A stretch of 64,000 nucleotides of DNA from Cytobacillus sp. FSL H8-0458 (GTDB lineage: Bacteria > Bacillota > Bacilli > Bacillales > Cytobacillaceae). The translations under genes were made by a program, and so were the position numbers. The notes under the pieces are model-generated. The model worked only from the letters and a program-made list of their open reading frames with translations, was not told where the DNA came from and searched no databases. Numbering within the stretch: the stretch's first letter is position 1; each line of letters begins with the position of its first letter. Where the stretch lies: positions 3,472,001 to 3,536,000 of the forward strand of contig NZ_JBBOBR010000001.1 of assembly GCF_038002165.1 (NCBI RefSeq), read 5' to 3'. Positions 25,493 to 34,692 of the stretch are shown in pieces.

Positions 25493-27100
25493 TTAATGCT
25501 CCATCATTTCATGAGCGATATCCTGGCCATCCATATCTGATGGATAGTAAGTAGGCCAATGGGTAACTTCATCCAGTAACTTTTCCCTGTCATCACCCCA
25601 ATACAGGTGATAGTGGCCAGCCTCTGTCGGATAGATGCTATGATCACTAAACTGAATATATTGAGGAAGACCATCAGTTTCTTTTTCCAGTTTAAATACA
25701 TATCTAACCCCTCTATTACCAGCATCATATGTGAGGATTTCATACCCATCGTAGATATAATCACCAGAATGTTCTTCTCCGTTCTTGTAAAACGTTACCT
25801 TGTTCCCCTGTATCTGAATTCGCCCAACATTTGTTTGGTAGCCTTCATCATAATATTCCTTATATTCTTTAACTGTCATTTCTCCTTCATGCTCTGCTTT
25901 ATGAGCAAATACTTCGTCAAGGGTACCATCTTGAAGATATGGGTATACAGATTGCCAGTCACCTTCCCAGTCCGATAAGGATCGATCCTTCACTTGACTG
26001 TCTTCAAAATACCCTTCATAAATTTTTGCTGTTTCTTCATTATCTGAATGTGTATGGCCGTGATCATGTTCACGCTCATTTGTCTCAAAATCTTCTTCTG
26101 ATGAAGGTTCCGATAATGCTTTTGTCAGTTCCTTTAAGTTGTGCTGCATGAGAGTAAAGTAGTCCTCATTATCCTTGATATCTTCTTCTGTTAAAACCGA
26201 TAAATTGTGTATACGTAAAGCCTCTGCATCAATTTCCTTCCTAACTATGTCTGCCACCTTAGGAGTTATATTCTGTTCAAAAAATACATGCTTTAAGCCA
26301 TGCTTTTCAGCAGTCTTAATGATGTTTTGCACCTCTTTATGTGAGGGCTCGTTAGCAGGGCTCAAGCCGGATACGGCGATTTGCTCGATCCCATAGCTTT
26401 TCTCCCAATAGCCATAAGCAGCATGAGATACAATAATTTTATTTTCAGGTAAATTTACAAGTTGTGTGCGGAATTCCTGGTCTAAGTTTTCGAGTTTTCT
26501 TGTCAGCTCCTCAAAGTTTTGATTAAAGATCTCTTCTTGCTCAGGTTTCAATTCAACTAATAAATCCTTTATATGCTCTGCCAGCTGAATAGAACGAATA
26601 GGATCCAGCCAAACGTGAGGATCCTGGTCCCCATGATCATGTTCATCTCCATGACCGCCCTCCTCTTCACGCTCATGGCCGCCATCCTCCCCTTCATGGG
26701 TATGTACATGCTTTTCCAAGTTAATTCCTTTTGATGCTTCAAGTATCTTAACGTCATCAGATTGAATCGTATCCGAGATTTTGTGTGCATATGCTTCTAA
26801 GCCTGCCCCATTATATATAAAAGCATCAGACTCAGATATTTTCATCATATCGCTGGTGGTTGGTTCATATGTATGCGAGTCTGATCCTGATGGCAGAATA
26901 GACGCTACGGAAGCTTGATCTCCTGCAATTTGTTCAGCAAAAAACTGAAGAGGATATACAGTTGTATAAATCTTTAACTCCTTGCTGGATCCACTTGGCT
27001 CCTTTTCACTTTCACTGCTGTTTACAGTTCTCCCTCCGCAAGCAGCCAGCGTAAAGATGACAAAAATTAAACTAAGCAATCCTGCATATTTTCTAAACAT
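25493..27100 (-). CDS. adcA: AdcA-type zinc-binding lipoprotein (ZnuA-ZinT fusion)
   Basis: 535 residues. Lipobox LAAC-GG after a 20-residue signal. The ZnuA-like solute-binding domain (about 40-330) has metal ligands in SHTYEP, the histidine-rich loop around residues 133-165, SHAAYGY and the later acidic site. A second His-rich linker (EREHDHGHTHSD) leads to a C-terminal ZinT domain (about 360-535) ending in HYHLYWGD and HEMMEH. It captures zinc for an ABC importer, whose znuBC genes are not next to it. Two Zur-like palindromes stand upstream. Confidence 0.93.
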   Translation of the reverse strand: MFRKYAGLLSLIFVIFTLAACGGRTVNSSESEKEPSGSSKELKIYTTVYPLQFFAEQIAGDQASVASILPSGSDSHTYEPTTSDMMKISESDAFIYNGAGLEAYAHKISDTIQSDDVKILEASKGINLEKHVHTHEGEDGGHEREEEGGHGDEHDHGDQDPHVWLDPIRSIQLAEHIKDLLVELKPEQEEIFNQNFEELTRKLENLDQEFRTQLVNLPENKIIVSHAAYGYWEKSYGIEQIAVSGLSPANEPSHKEVQNIIKTAEKHGLKHVFFEQNITPKVADIVRKEIDAEALRIHNLSVLTEEDIKDNEDYFTLMQHNLKELTKALSEPSSEEDFETNEREHDHGHTHSDNEETAKIYEGYFEDSQVKDRSLSDWEGDWQSVYPYLQDGTLDEVFAHKAEHEGEMTVKEYKEYYDEGYQTNVGRIQIQGNKVTFYKNGEEHSGDYIYDGYEILTYDAGNRGVRYVFKLEKETDGLPQYIQFSDHSIYPTEAGHYHLYWGDDREKLLDEVTHWPTYYPSDMDGQDIAHEMMEH

Positions 27101-27132
27101 TTTTACTCCCCCTTTACTTTAGGGAACATTTT

Positions 27133-27175
27133 ATCGTAATGATTACGATTTGTAAATATGAATCATTACGATTTA
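27133..27175. promoter_or_regulatory. Zur operators of the zinc gene
   Basis: Perfect palindrome ATCGTAAT-G-ATTACGAT at 27133-27149 and a second, partial site AATCATTACGATTT at 27161-27174. Both match the Bacillus Zur box (TCGTAATNATTACGA). Expected effect: repression in high zinc. Confidence 0.88.
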
Positions 27176-27449
27176 TTAGCAGTGTCACTTTAGAAAAGGC
27201 TTCCTGATCTGATAGTCGATTTAAACGATGGCAATTTTTTGTCTCCAATAGAAAAAAAGCCCATTCATAAAAGAAAGACTTCCCTATCTGCAAAACACCA
27301 GCTATTAAGGTCATTAATCTCTATCAACAGCTGTTGGAGGCTGTCCTATGAAAAACTCACATTTTGTTGAGAGTGCTGCCAAAATAATGATTGAGAAAGG
27401 ATGGTTCGATTGCCTTCCTATAACCATCCCTACATCCACCTTCAGCAAT

Positions 27450-27660
27450 AAAAATGACCAGCCCGCAGCAAATGGGTTGATCTATTTGCAAGATTTAAGA
27501 TTCTATTTGCAGATTAAACGTTCTATTTGCAGATTCGGCCTTTCTATTTGCAGGTCTAACTATCTATTTGCAGATTAATATTTTTTTGCAAAAAAGCTTT
27601 TTTATTGCAGAGTGTATCCATCTGTTTGCAGATTCAGCGTTCTATTTGCTGATTCCCCCA
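27450..27660. repeat. 20-21-bp-period array 1 (TTCTATTTGCAG family)
   Basis: ctatttgca or close variants start at 27482, 27503, 27523, 27544 and 27564, then degenerate copies near 27584 and 27602, then 27622 and 27642. The spacing is two helical turns throughout. The array and its left flank (from ~27452, 'aat.accag') align along the whole length with array 2 at 31798-32005. The remaining sequence from 27176 to 27450 shows no supported gene. Confidence 0.85.
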
Positions 27661-27692
27661 TCTAATCCCCCTCCTACTCGCAGTCTCCTAAA

Positions 27693-27732
27693 AAGAAAAT
27701 CCGGCTCCACCAAGGAAGCCGGGTTTCCCCAC
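27693..27732 (-). terminator. Terminator of the large subtilase gene
   Basis: Minus strand AACCCGGCTTC...GAGCCGGATTTT then CTTTTT, just past the stop codon. Confidence 0.8.
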
Positions 27733-27736
27733 ACTA

Positions 27737-30700
27737 TTACTTATCTTTCTTTCCATTCCCTTTACCAGGCTTCACCGGGCCATCAGGGGTTTCATGATTT
27801 TGCGGAGGCTGTTCGCCTTTTTTAAGCTTATACAGTTCGACTGTCTTAGTTGTTTTGTTTCCGGCCAGGTCCTCTGCTTCAAACGTGAACACGTTTAAGC
27901 CTTCCTTCAATGAGAGCTTAATTTTCTTGAACTCTTTTTCAATAGGTCTCATAGCATATGGTTCCTGGAATTCCTGGTAGAATAGCTCGCTGCCGTCCTG
28001 GGAGAAGCGAAGCTGGTCAAAGTTATCTGTCACTGTGATGTCGATGACAGGGTCTTTCTTGTTATGCTTAATGTATTTGCTTGAAGGCAGTCCATCAATT
28101 TCAACCGTCGGGCCAGTAGCATCGACGATGATCGTGCGCTTAAAAGAGATCGCATTATTTGCAGTATCCACCGCTTTCACTTCCAGGCTGTGAACACCAT
28201 CTTCAAACGTCATCTTTGTTTCAAATTCATATTGCGCTTTTTCTTCATTGTACGTAGTCTCAATAGGTGTTCCGGCTATGGTAAATTCCTTCATGCCAGA
28301 TTCTTCTTTAATCGTGCCGCTGACAGTCAGTTCATTTGTGTTGTATACTTCAAGTGCTTCAGGCTCTTCAAGGTACACGTATGGAACAGTCTTGTCATTG
28401 CTCACTTCGCCCACTTCCACAGTTGCTTCAGAAGAGTTGCCGGCAAAGTCATAAGCTACAACCTTAACATTGGTGCCAACTTCCAATTCTTCCGGAAGGT
28501 CAAATTCTTCTGTATCCCCGCTTAGTGCTTCATCCAGAATAGACTCTTCATCTACGAAAATATCAATATACGAAATGCCGGAGCCTTCAGGGTTATCAGC
28601 AGCTTCCAGCTTTAATGCTGTGTTGCCTTCGATAAGCTCAGCCTGAACGCTTGGCGTAGCCGTATCTACTTTTACAGGGATTTTAACGGATTGCCATTCT
28701 GCCCCTGCATAATCGATGACAGACTTAATCTCAAAATAGTACTGTCCATCCTCCGCAAGCTGGTTGCTGATCTTTCCATCCCAGTCCCAATTCGGGTTAA
28801 GCGTATAATTCGCACCAAGGCCTCCATCGTAATAATGCTTGCGAACGCTGTTTTCCGTGCGAAGCTTTCTTAGTGTTTTTCCATCTTCATCTGTTACAGA
28901 GAATTCTACTTGTTTCGCATTTCTCAGGAATGAAAGAACCGGGATCAATTGATCCTGAACTTTATCCCCGTTCGGAGAAATCGCGATTGATTCACCGCTG
29001 AATGCATCGTTTACCGGATCATATCCTAAGTAAGAATAGCCCTCGGCTGTCTCAGAAACTGCTCCTGCCATTCCGTAGAATGAACTGTCATCATACTTCA
29101 TGCCGTCAAGGATTGGCGCTTTATCCCAATCACCCTTGAAGCCTACATATGGAACCGTTAACTGCGGGTTCACATCAGCTGAATCTGTCAAAGTGACATA
29201 CCCTTCGACAAAGTATCCATTCGGGAATACCTCGTTGATGTCCAGAGGAGTTTCCCAGTTTCCTGTTTTCGAAGGATCTACCACTTTTGCATTGCTGACA
29301 TCCACACTTACTTTAAAGCTTACAGATCCATTCGCAGGAACGGTTATCGCTGCTGAATCCTGGCCTTTCACTTTTACAGAAGCATCCAAAATCTTCTGAG
29401 CTTCAAGCTCATCTGCTGCCCAGCCCATCTCTCCATAGGCTGCAAAATCAGTCTGCAGATTCGCTGCTACATCGTAAGCCACATCTTCATCACTGAAGTT
29501 TTGTGCTTTTAATGTGAATTCAAATGTATTGCCAACCTCTTTCAATGCCACTTTCCCTTCATTCGTTGAAGCCTCCGTTACGATAACTGGAGATGATAAC
29601 GCCGAATGAAGCTGCATGATGCCCGAACCTTGTCGGCGTGGAGAATAGGGAATATTCCATTCAAATGCACTGTTGACGGTTCCTTTATCAATGACCGGCG
29701 CCGCTGTATTCATCATCAGATTCTTCGCAACGTTAACACGGTCAAAGCCAGTTACACCGAATTCTGTATCCACACGCTCAAGAACAAGTGCTGCACCTCC
29801 GGAAACGTGAGGAGCTGCCATGGAAGTACCGCTCATCATTCCGTACTGGTTATTCTCAAGAGTAGAGTAGATTTGTCCGCCTGGAGCTGTAATTTCAGGC
29901 TTGAAGTCCAGGTTAGGCGTTAATCCCCATGAAGTGAAGGCGCTCATTTTGCCTGCTTCAGGGTTTGCTGACTTTGTTTTTTCTCCGTTAAAAGAAAGAT
30001 TGACTGTCTGGCCATCCTGTATGGCTGCTGCCAGCTTGTCTCCATCTGTCTTCAGCATGAACAGCTGCGGGATGGTAATGGACGGATCGCTTGCCATGTT
30101 GACATAACCGTCAGCATTATTGTAGATAATGACGCCAACAGCTCCGGCTGCCTGAGCATTCATCGCTTTATCAACAAATGCCAATTCTCCGCGCTTGATT
30201 AATGCGTATTTTCCAGCAACACCGGAAAGCTCTTCAGGCTTGCCCAGTCCGCCGTATGCCACCTCAAAGGTTTTCTGTTCAACATCGTTCGGATGAACAT
30301 TTCCAGCTGATAAAAACGCAGCTTTTCCGGACTCTTCACCAATCTGATAGTTCACTGCATCAAGATCCATGAAGCTATTTTCAATGGATGCTACCTGCAG
30401 GGAATCATAGGATACACCAGGTGATCCGCTAACACCGATATCCGGGTTTTCACTGCTTGGATTTGCAAATCCATTTCCAAAGTGAGCAGAGTTCCCCGCA
30501 GAGATAGACATTAAAATGCCGTTTTCTACTGCTCTGGCAATCGCTTTTTGTTCAGCTGACTCAGGGCTGACGAACCCGGCCGTTGAACCAAGGCTCATGT
30601 TCAGTACGTCTGCACCAAGTACAATCGCATCATCAATTGCCTTTACATAAATATCACTGTATGTAGAAGGCATATTCGGATCATTTCCGAATACTTTAAG

Positions 30701-31567
30701 CGCAAGGATCTGGGCTTCAGGTGCTACCCCTTTAATGCCGCCGTTTTCCTCATCGCCATTCGCTCCGACAGTTCCGGCAACGTGCATTCCATGCATGGAA
30801 GCATCCGGGCCGATATCACGGATTGTGTCATTTTCATCCATATAGTTGTATCCATATGGTACTTTTTCAGAATAATATTTTCCAAGAAGGCCATTATCTT
30901 TTTTAAACTTGGAGATTTCCGCCTTCGTTAACTCCTTTTCTGATTCATCGGCTAAAACCATGTCACGGTGAGAAGGATCCATACCGGTATCAATGACACC
31001 GACTACCATGCCCTCACCTTTAAAGCCATAATCACGCCAAGCTTCCTGAGCTTGTACGAGCTCTTTGCTGTAAAGCATATCCGGCTTTTCCTGCGGCTTT
31101 TCGTACTCGTTCACTACTTGTACTTCGGCCACTTCCGGCATTTCTTCTACAAGCTCAATGTCGCCATACATCATCTCAGCACTAAAGCCATTTACAATTG
31201 TAGTAAAGCTTTCGCGCTCAATCATTTTCACTTTATTCTTTTTAGCGCGATCTTTAACTTTCTGCTGCTCAGACAGCTTTTCATTTTTTAGCTTCTGCTT
31301 TGTTGCATCTGGAAGTTCTTTATACTTCTTCTTTTGCTTTTGGGCATAAAGGACAGATGGCTCTGTCTTCATCTCCACGATGACCCTGACAATATCAGTT
31401 TTGCTGTACTGCTTGTCCAGCTCACTTTTCTTTATTTCCTGGATGGTCTTGCGGTTTTCTTCTCCCTTGCTGCTCGGTGTTTTACCAGGCACAACGGCTG
31501 CAGATACCGAACTGGAGAAGATTAGCATGAACATTAATAAGGCCACTGCTGATCTTTTAATCCTCAT
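27737..31567 (-). CDS. Large secreted subtilisin-like protease (C5a-peptidase/lactocepin-like)
   Basis: 1276 residues. Signal peptide ends near VSA-AVV. An I9-type propeptide covers about 55-155. The S8 domain has Asp ~193 (GVIDTGMDPSHRD), His ~259 in HGMHVAGT (Met replacing Thr, as in C5a peptidase and PrtP) and Ser ~577 in SGTSMAAPHVSG. A protease-associated domain is inserted around 400-530 (KGALIKRGELAFVDK-like segment). After the catalytic part come an Fn3-type domain and several Ig-like beta modules, the last ending at about 1255, then a basic Pro/Gly/Lys tail. No LPXTG or S-layer domains, so it is probably released or bound by charge. Related repeat arrays flank the gene on both sides. 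Confidence 0.92.
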   Translation of the reverse strand: MRIKRSAVALLMFMLIFSSSVSAAVVPGKTPSSKGEENRKTIQEIKKSELDKQYSKTDIVRVIVEMKTEPSVLYAQKQKKKYKELPDATKQKLKNEKLSEQQKVKDRAKKNKVKMIERESFTTIVNGFSAEMMYGDIELVEEMPEVAEVQVVNEYEKPQEKPDMLYSKELVQAQEAWRDYGFKGEGMVVGVIDTGMDPSHRDMVLADESEKELTKAEISKFKKDNGLLGKYYSEKVPYGYNYMDENDTIRDIGPDASMHGMHVAGTVGANGDEENGGIKGVAPEAQILALKVFGNDPNMPSTYSDIYVKAIDDAIVLGADVLNMSLGSTAGFVSPESAEQKAIARAVENGILMSISAGNSAHFGNGFANPSSENPDIGVSGSPGVSYDSLQVASIENSFMDLDAVNYQIGEESGKAAFLSAGNVHPNDVEQKTFEVAYGGLGKPEELSGVAGKYALIKRGELAFVDKAMNAQAAGAVGVIIYNNADGYVNMASDPSITIPQLFMLKTDGDKLAAAIQDGQTVNLSFNGEKTKSANPEAGKMSAFTSWGLTPNLDFKPEITAPGGQIYSTLENNQYGMMSGTSMAAPHVSGGAALVLERVDTEFGVTGFDRVNVAKNLMMNTAAPVIDKGTVNSAFEWNIPYSPRRQGSGIMQLHSALSSPVIVTEASTNEGKVALKEVGNTFEFTLKAQNFSDEDVAYDVAANLQTDFAAYGEMGWAADELEAQKILDASVKVKGQDSAAITVPANGSVSFKVSVDVSNAKVVDPSKTGNWETPLDINEVFPNGYFVEGYVTLTDSADVNPQLTVPYVGFKGDWDKAPILDGMKYDDSSFYGMAGAVSETAEGYSYLGYDPVNDAFSGESIAISPNGDKVQDQLIPVLSFLRNAKQVEFSVTDEDGKTLRKLRTENSVRKHYYDGGLGANYTLNPNWDWDGKISNQLAEDGQYYFEIKSVIDYAGAEWQSVKIPVKVDTATPSVQAELIEGNTALKLEAADNPEGSGISYIDIFVDEESILDEALSGDTEEFDLPEELEVGTNVKVVAYDFAGNSSEATVEVGEVSNDKTVPYVYLEEPEALEVYNTNELTVSGTIKEESGMKEFTIAGTPIETTYNEEKAQYEFETKMTFEDGVHSLEVKAVDTANNAISFKRTIIVDATGPTVEIDGLPSSKYIKHNKKDPVIDITVTDNFDQLRFSQDGSELFYQEFQEPYAMRPIEKEFKKIKLSLKEGLNVFTFEAEDLAGNKTTKTVELYKLKKGEQPPQNHETPDGPVKPGKGNGKKDK

Positions 31568-31797
31568 CCCCTACCTCCTAGTTATATTATTCAGAATTTT
31601 TTTAATACACTATAAAGGTACCAAAACCAAATTTTTCATATAAGGATCAAAAGACCTGATTACCAACTTTTAGAACAGGAAATTAGATCTATCTTTCCCG
31701 AAAAATGCTGTAAAAAAATTTCATATTTTAACAGAATATGAAATTTAATCAGGACAGAGGATCAGGTTCTTTGGCCCATTAAGGGCACTGCTAAAAA
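31568..31797. other. Subtilase promoter region
   Basis: 230 bp upstream of the protease start. CTAGGAGGTAGGGG is the ribosome binding site; the DNA is AT-rich with a palindromic ttaacagaatatgaaatttaa stretch near 31726-31747. No gene. Confidence 0.4.
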
Positions 31798-32005
31798 GGC
31801 ATTAACCAGACAGCAGTAGATGGGCTGGTCTATTTGCAAGTTTTAAGATTCTATTTGCAGAATCAGCCTTTCTATTTGCAGGTCCACTCCATCTATTTGC
31901 AGATTGATATTCTGTTTGCAAAAAAAGCTCTTCTATTTGCAGGATCAGCGTTCTATTTGCAAATCCTCTCTTTCTATTTGCAGAATCCCCTACCTCTGCA
32001 GATTC
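31798..32005. repeat. 20-21-bp-period array 2 (TTCTATTTGCAG family)
   Basis: ctatttgca-like words start at 31830, 31851, 31872, 31893, 31912, 31933, 31953 and 31974, with a last partial copy near 31994. Intervals are 19-21 bp. Same orientation as array 1 and homologous to it, 4.3 kb away, on the 5' side of the protease gene. Confidence 0.85.
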
Positions 32006-32207
32006 CTTTTACCAAAACACCCTGTAATTGGATATTTATGTTAACATATTACTTAGGTTCCCTAAGCCGATCCAGAATCTCATGATTCAGTTTTATGATA
32101 TGTTCGTGCCGTATAAAAACAATAATAGCAAACATAGAATAACAAAAAACAGCCAGAACACATTCGCAGTTAAGTATTTGCCCTATTTTAAAAGGAAAGC
32201 GGTGAAA

Positions 32208-32396
32208 ATGTTGAGTAAGAATAAACGAATATTTTTAAGCCTATTTGCCATCCTCATTTGCCTTGCGCTATTTGTGATTGGAATCCTATTTGCCGGAAAA
32301 ATGCCTTTCCTTACTGTGCTGGGGATAGCCGGCCTTAGCGGAATCTATTATGTTGTGTTCCGGCTTGTAAAGACATCAGCGGAGATAGAAAAATAA
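32208..32396 (+). CDS. Small two-helix membrane protein
   Basis: 62 residues, MLSKNKRIFLSLFAILICL then a second helix (FLTVLGIAGLSGIYYVVF). AAGGAAAG lies eight bases before the ATG at 32208; the longer frame from 32028 is not supported by a site. It precedes the next gene by 24 bp and may share its transcript. Family unknown. Confidence 0.6.
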   Translation: MLSKNKRIFLSLFAILICLALFVIGILFAGKMPFLTVLGIAGLSGIYYVVFRLVKTSAEIEK

Positions 32397-32420
32397 CTTA
32401 GATGAAAAGGAGATACACAC

Positions 32421-33059
32421 ATGAATACATTTAAAAATATCATAGTCACAAAAGATGAATTCGCGTCTTTTCGGGAAGAAATCGGCCAGCCGAGTGCGCG
32501 TGCCGCCGGCAAAGTCATCTCCTTCATCGATGAGCACTGCATTGACTTTATTTCCAAGTCGCCTTTTTTAACGATGTCCACTTCAAATGCCGCCGGAAAA
32601 TGTGATGTTTCGCCAAGAGGAGATGCCCCCGGGTTTGTGACAGTTCTTGATGCGCAGCATTTATTTATTCCGGAACGGCCGGGCAATCGAAGAATGGATA
32701 CCGCTCATAATCTTATCGAAAACTCCAATATTGGTATTATTTTTCTCATACCTGGGCTTGGGGAATCGCTAAGAATTAATGGTAAAGCGTACATATGCCG
32801 TGACCCGGAGCTCTTAGAAAGGAGTATAGCCAATGGACGCACTCCGTTATTTGGAATTTTAGTAGAAGCAGAGGAATGCTTTATCCATTGTGCAAAAGCA
32901 TTGATCCGATCGGGATTATGGAACGGGGAGTCATGGCCTGCGAGAGAATCCCTTCCTTATGCCCCTGCCATGCTGGCAGCCCATACAAACCTGCCGAATC
33001 AAACCGCTGAACAAGTGTCGAAGGATCTTCAGGAAAGTTATAAAAACAGATTGTATTAA
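32421..33059 (+). CDS. Pyridoxamine 5'-phosphate oxidase-like FMN-binding protein
   Basis: 212 residues. The split-barrel core shows FLTMSTSNAAGKCDVSPRGD, then IPERPGNRRMDT and IGIIFLIPGLGESLRINGKAYI. This pattern matches the MSMEG_1061-type subfamily of PNPOx-like proteins. AAAAGGAG precedes the ATG. Likely a flavin-dependent reductase of unknown substrate. Confidence 0.82.
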   Translation: MNTFKNIIVTKDEFASFREEIGQPSARAAGKVISFIDEHCIDFISKSPFLTMSTSNAAGKCDVSPRGDAPGFVTVLDAQHLFIPERPGNRRMDTAHNLIENSNIGIIFLIPGLGESLRINGKAYICRDPELLERSIANGRTPLFGILVEAEECFIHCAKALIRSGLWNGESWPARESLPYAPAMLAAHTNLPNQTAEQVSKDLQESYKNRLY

Positions 33060-33097
33060 GGGGAAATAGATGGTGCGGAAAAAAGGAGCTGATCAGT

Positions 33098-33915
33098 TTG
33101 CTGGTTAAAAAGAAAGCATCTGAGGGAAAGAAAAACGGCGTTTCCTATCTGAATGGCCAAATTAAGTTTCAGGGTGTTTCCTTAAATGTGTAGAGCTATT
33201 TAACAGATGGAGTCTTAATCGACACAGGGGCTCAGTCTCTCCATAAATTTTTCGAACCGTTCATTGATGAAGCAGACTATGATCAGATCATGATCACCCA
33301 TTTTCATGAAGGCCATTCCGGCTGTGCGGCATATGCAGCACAAACGAAGAAATTGCCCATTTTCTTAACGAAACATCCATTCCTTCCTGTGAAAAAAGGG
33401 CTGATTACCCCTTATATCGACAGCTTTTTTGGGGCAAAATGAAGCCATTTCACGCCCATGCGATGCCGGATTCCTTTTCCTCCCGAAAAGCGCACTGGGA
33501 TGTTATCGACACTCCCGGCCATGCTTTCGATCATAAAGCTTTTTTAAACCGGAAAACCGGCCAGCTGTTTACAGGTGATTTATTTGTCAGAGAGAAGACC
33601 AAGGTGGTTTTAGCAGAAGAAAGCATTCCGGAGATTATCCGCTCCCTTGGACGCGTTCTAACCCTTGACTTTGAAGATGTATTCTGCAGCCACGCGGGCT
33701 TTGTAGAAAATGGACGCGCATCCCTGCAGCGAAAACAGGACTATTTGCTGTCCATCCAGGATGAAGTATTCTCACTGTATAAAGAAGGGCATCCCGCTGA
33801 CGCGATCTGCCAGAGGCTGTTCCCGAAAAAATACCCGATCGTGAAATTTTCACGCGGCGAGTGGGATTCCAGGCACATCGTCACATCGATTTTGAAGGAA
33901 TGCAGCACACGGTAA
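33098..33915 (+). pseudogene. Disrupted MBL-fold metallo-hydrolase
   Basis: Translation from a TTG at 33098 (AAAAGGAG upstream) gives an MBL-fold protein that hits an in-frame TAG at 33190-33192, where relatives have a tyrosine-like position (LNV-stop-SYLTDGVLIDTG). It continues in the same frame through the metal motif THFHEGHSG to a TGA at 33440-33442. The C-terminal half continues in the -1 frame from the ATG at 33439 (MKPFHAHAMPDSFSSRKAHW, DTPGHAFDH, TGDLF). One nonsense and one frameshift therefore separate the parts. The metal motif has Glu in place of the usual Asp (HxHxDH becomes HFHEGH). Only the 158-residue 3' part is an intact frame. Confidence 0.8.
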
Positions 33916-34044
33916 GCAGAATCGTCATGGAGCGTGTTTCTATGATTCTCTGCCTTTATCTCCTTTGACTGTTTTTACATTTCATAAATTTCTTAACAAT
34001 GATACAATAAAAATGTAATAATTTTACATAAGGAGTGGATTCAT

Positions 34045-34533
34045 TTGTCTATCACCACTAATGGTAAAACGATTATCAAAGAAGCTACCATTTACTCACC
34101 ATTGGAATTCGTTTGGTATGCCTGGACAATTTCCGAAAGAGTGTCTGAGTGGTTTGCACCTGAAGCAGCCATTGAAGCCAGGGAAGGCGGGAAATATGAA
34201 CTTTACTTCGCACCTGGAAATAAAACGGGCATGAATACCAGGGGCTGTAAAGTCACAAAGTTGAAGAACGAAGAAGAGCTTCTCTTTACCTGGAAAGGCC
34301 CGGACCAGTTCGAGTCCATCATGAACAATGAAGACGACTTAACCATTGTAAGTGTGAGCTTCAAGCCAATCGATGAAACTGCAACCAACGTGATGGTGAA
34401 ACACAGTGGATTTAAAGATCATGATGAATGGGCTGAAGCTATTAAATGGCACGAAATGGCTTGGGCAGGTGTACTGGATAGTTTAAAGTCCGCTCTGGAA
34501 AAGGGCGAAGGCAACTTATGCTGCCAGCCATAA
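34045..34533 (+). CDS. SRPBCC/AHSA1-type protein
   Basis: 162 residues from a TTG with AAGGAGTGG seven bases upstream. Typical START-like opening (IKEATIYSPLEFVWYAWTISERVSEWFAPEA) and closing helix (WHEMAWAGVLDSLKSALEKG). The family binds hydrophobic ligands; specific role unknown. Confidence 0.85.
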   Translation: MSITTNGKTIIKEATIYSPLEFVWYAWTISERVSEWFAPEAAIEAREGGKYELYFAPGNKTGMNTRGCKVTKLKNEEELLFTWKGPDQFESIMNNEDDLTIVSVSFKPIDETATNVMVKHSGFKDHDEWAEAIKWHEMAWAGVLDSLKSALEKGEGNLCCQP

Positions 34534-34619
34534 TCCTATAAGTAAAGAGAAATTGAAATGTCCTCTTTTTTTAAATAATCCACAGAAATAAAAGTGATTA
34601 TGGCAACTCAAATGACGCA

Positions 34620-34668
34620 AAAAAGCAAAAGGGAGCTGCCAGACAAGGCATTTGCTCTCTTTTCTCCG
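34620..34668 (-). terminator. Terminator of the FAD monooxygenase gene
   Basis: Minus strand AAAGAGAGC...GCTCCCTTTT with GCTTTTTTG following. Confidence 0.6.
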
Positions 34669-34692
34669 TAAAAACTTTATTTAAATCATTTA

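Noticed and set aside
28190-31643. Several plus-strand ORFs within the subtilase gene
   Set aside because: All are antisense to a clearly coding 1276-residue frame, with no start sites of their own.
27482-31994. CRISPR array
   Set aside because: Repeat words are ~9-12 bp with only ~10 bp between them, intervals are degenerate rather than constant-repeat/variable-spacer, and no cas genes are present.
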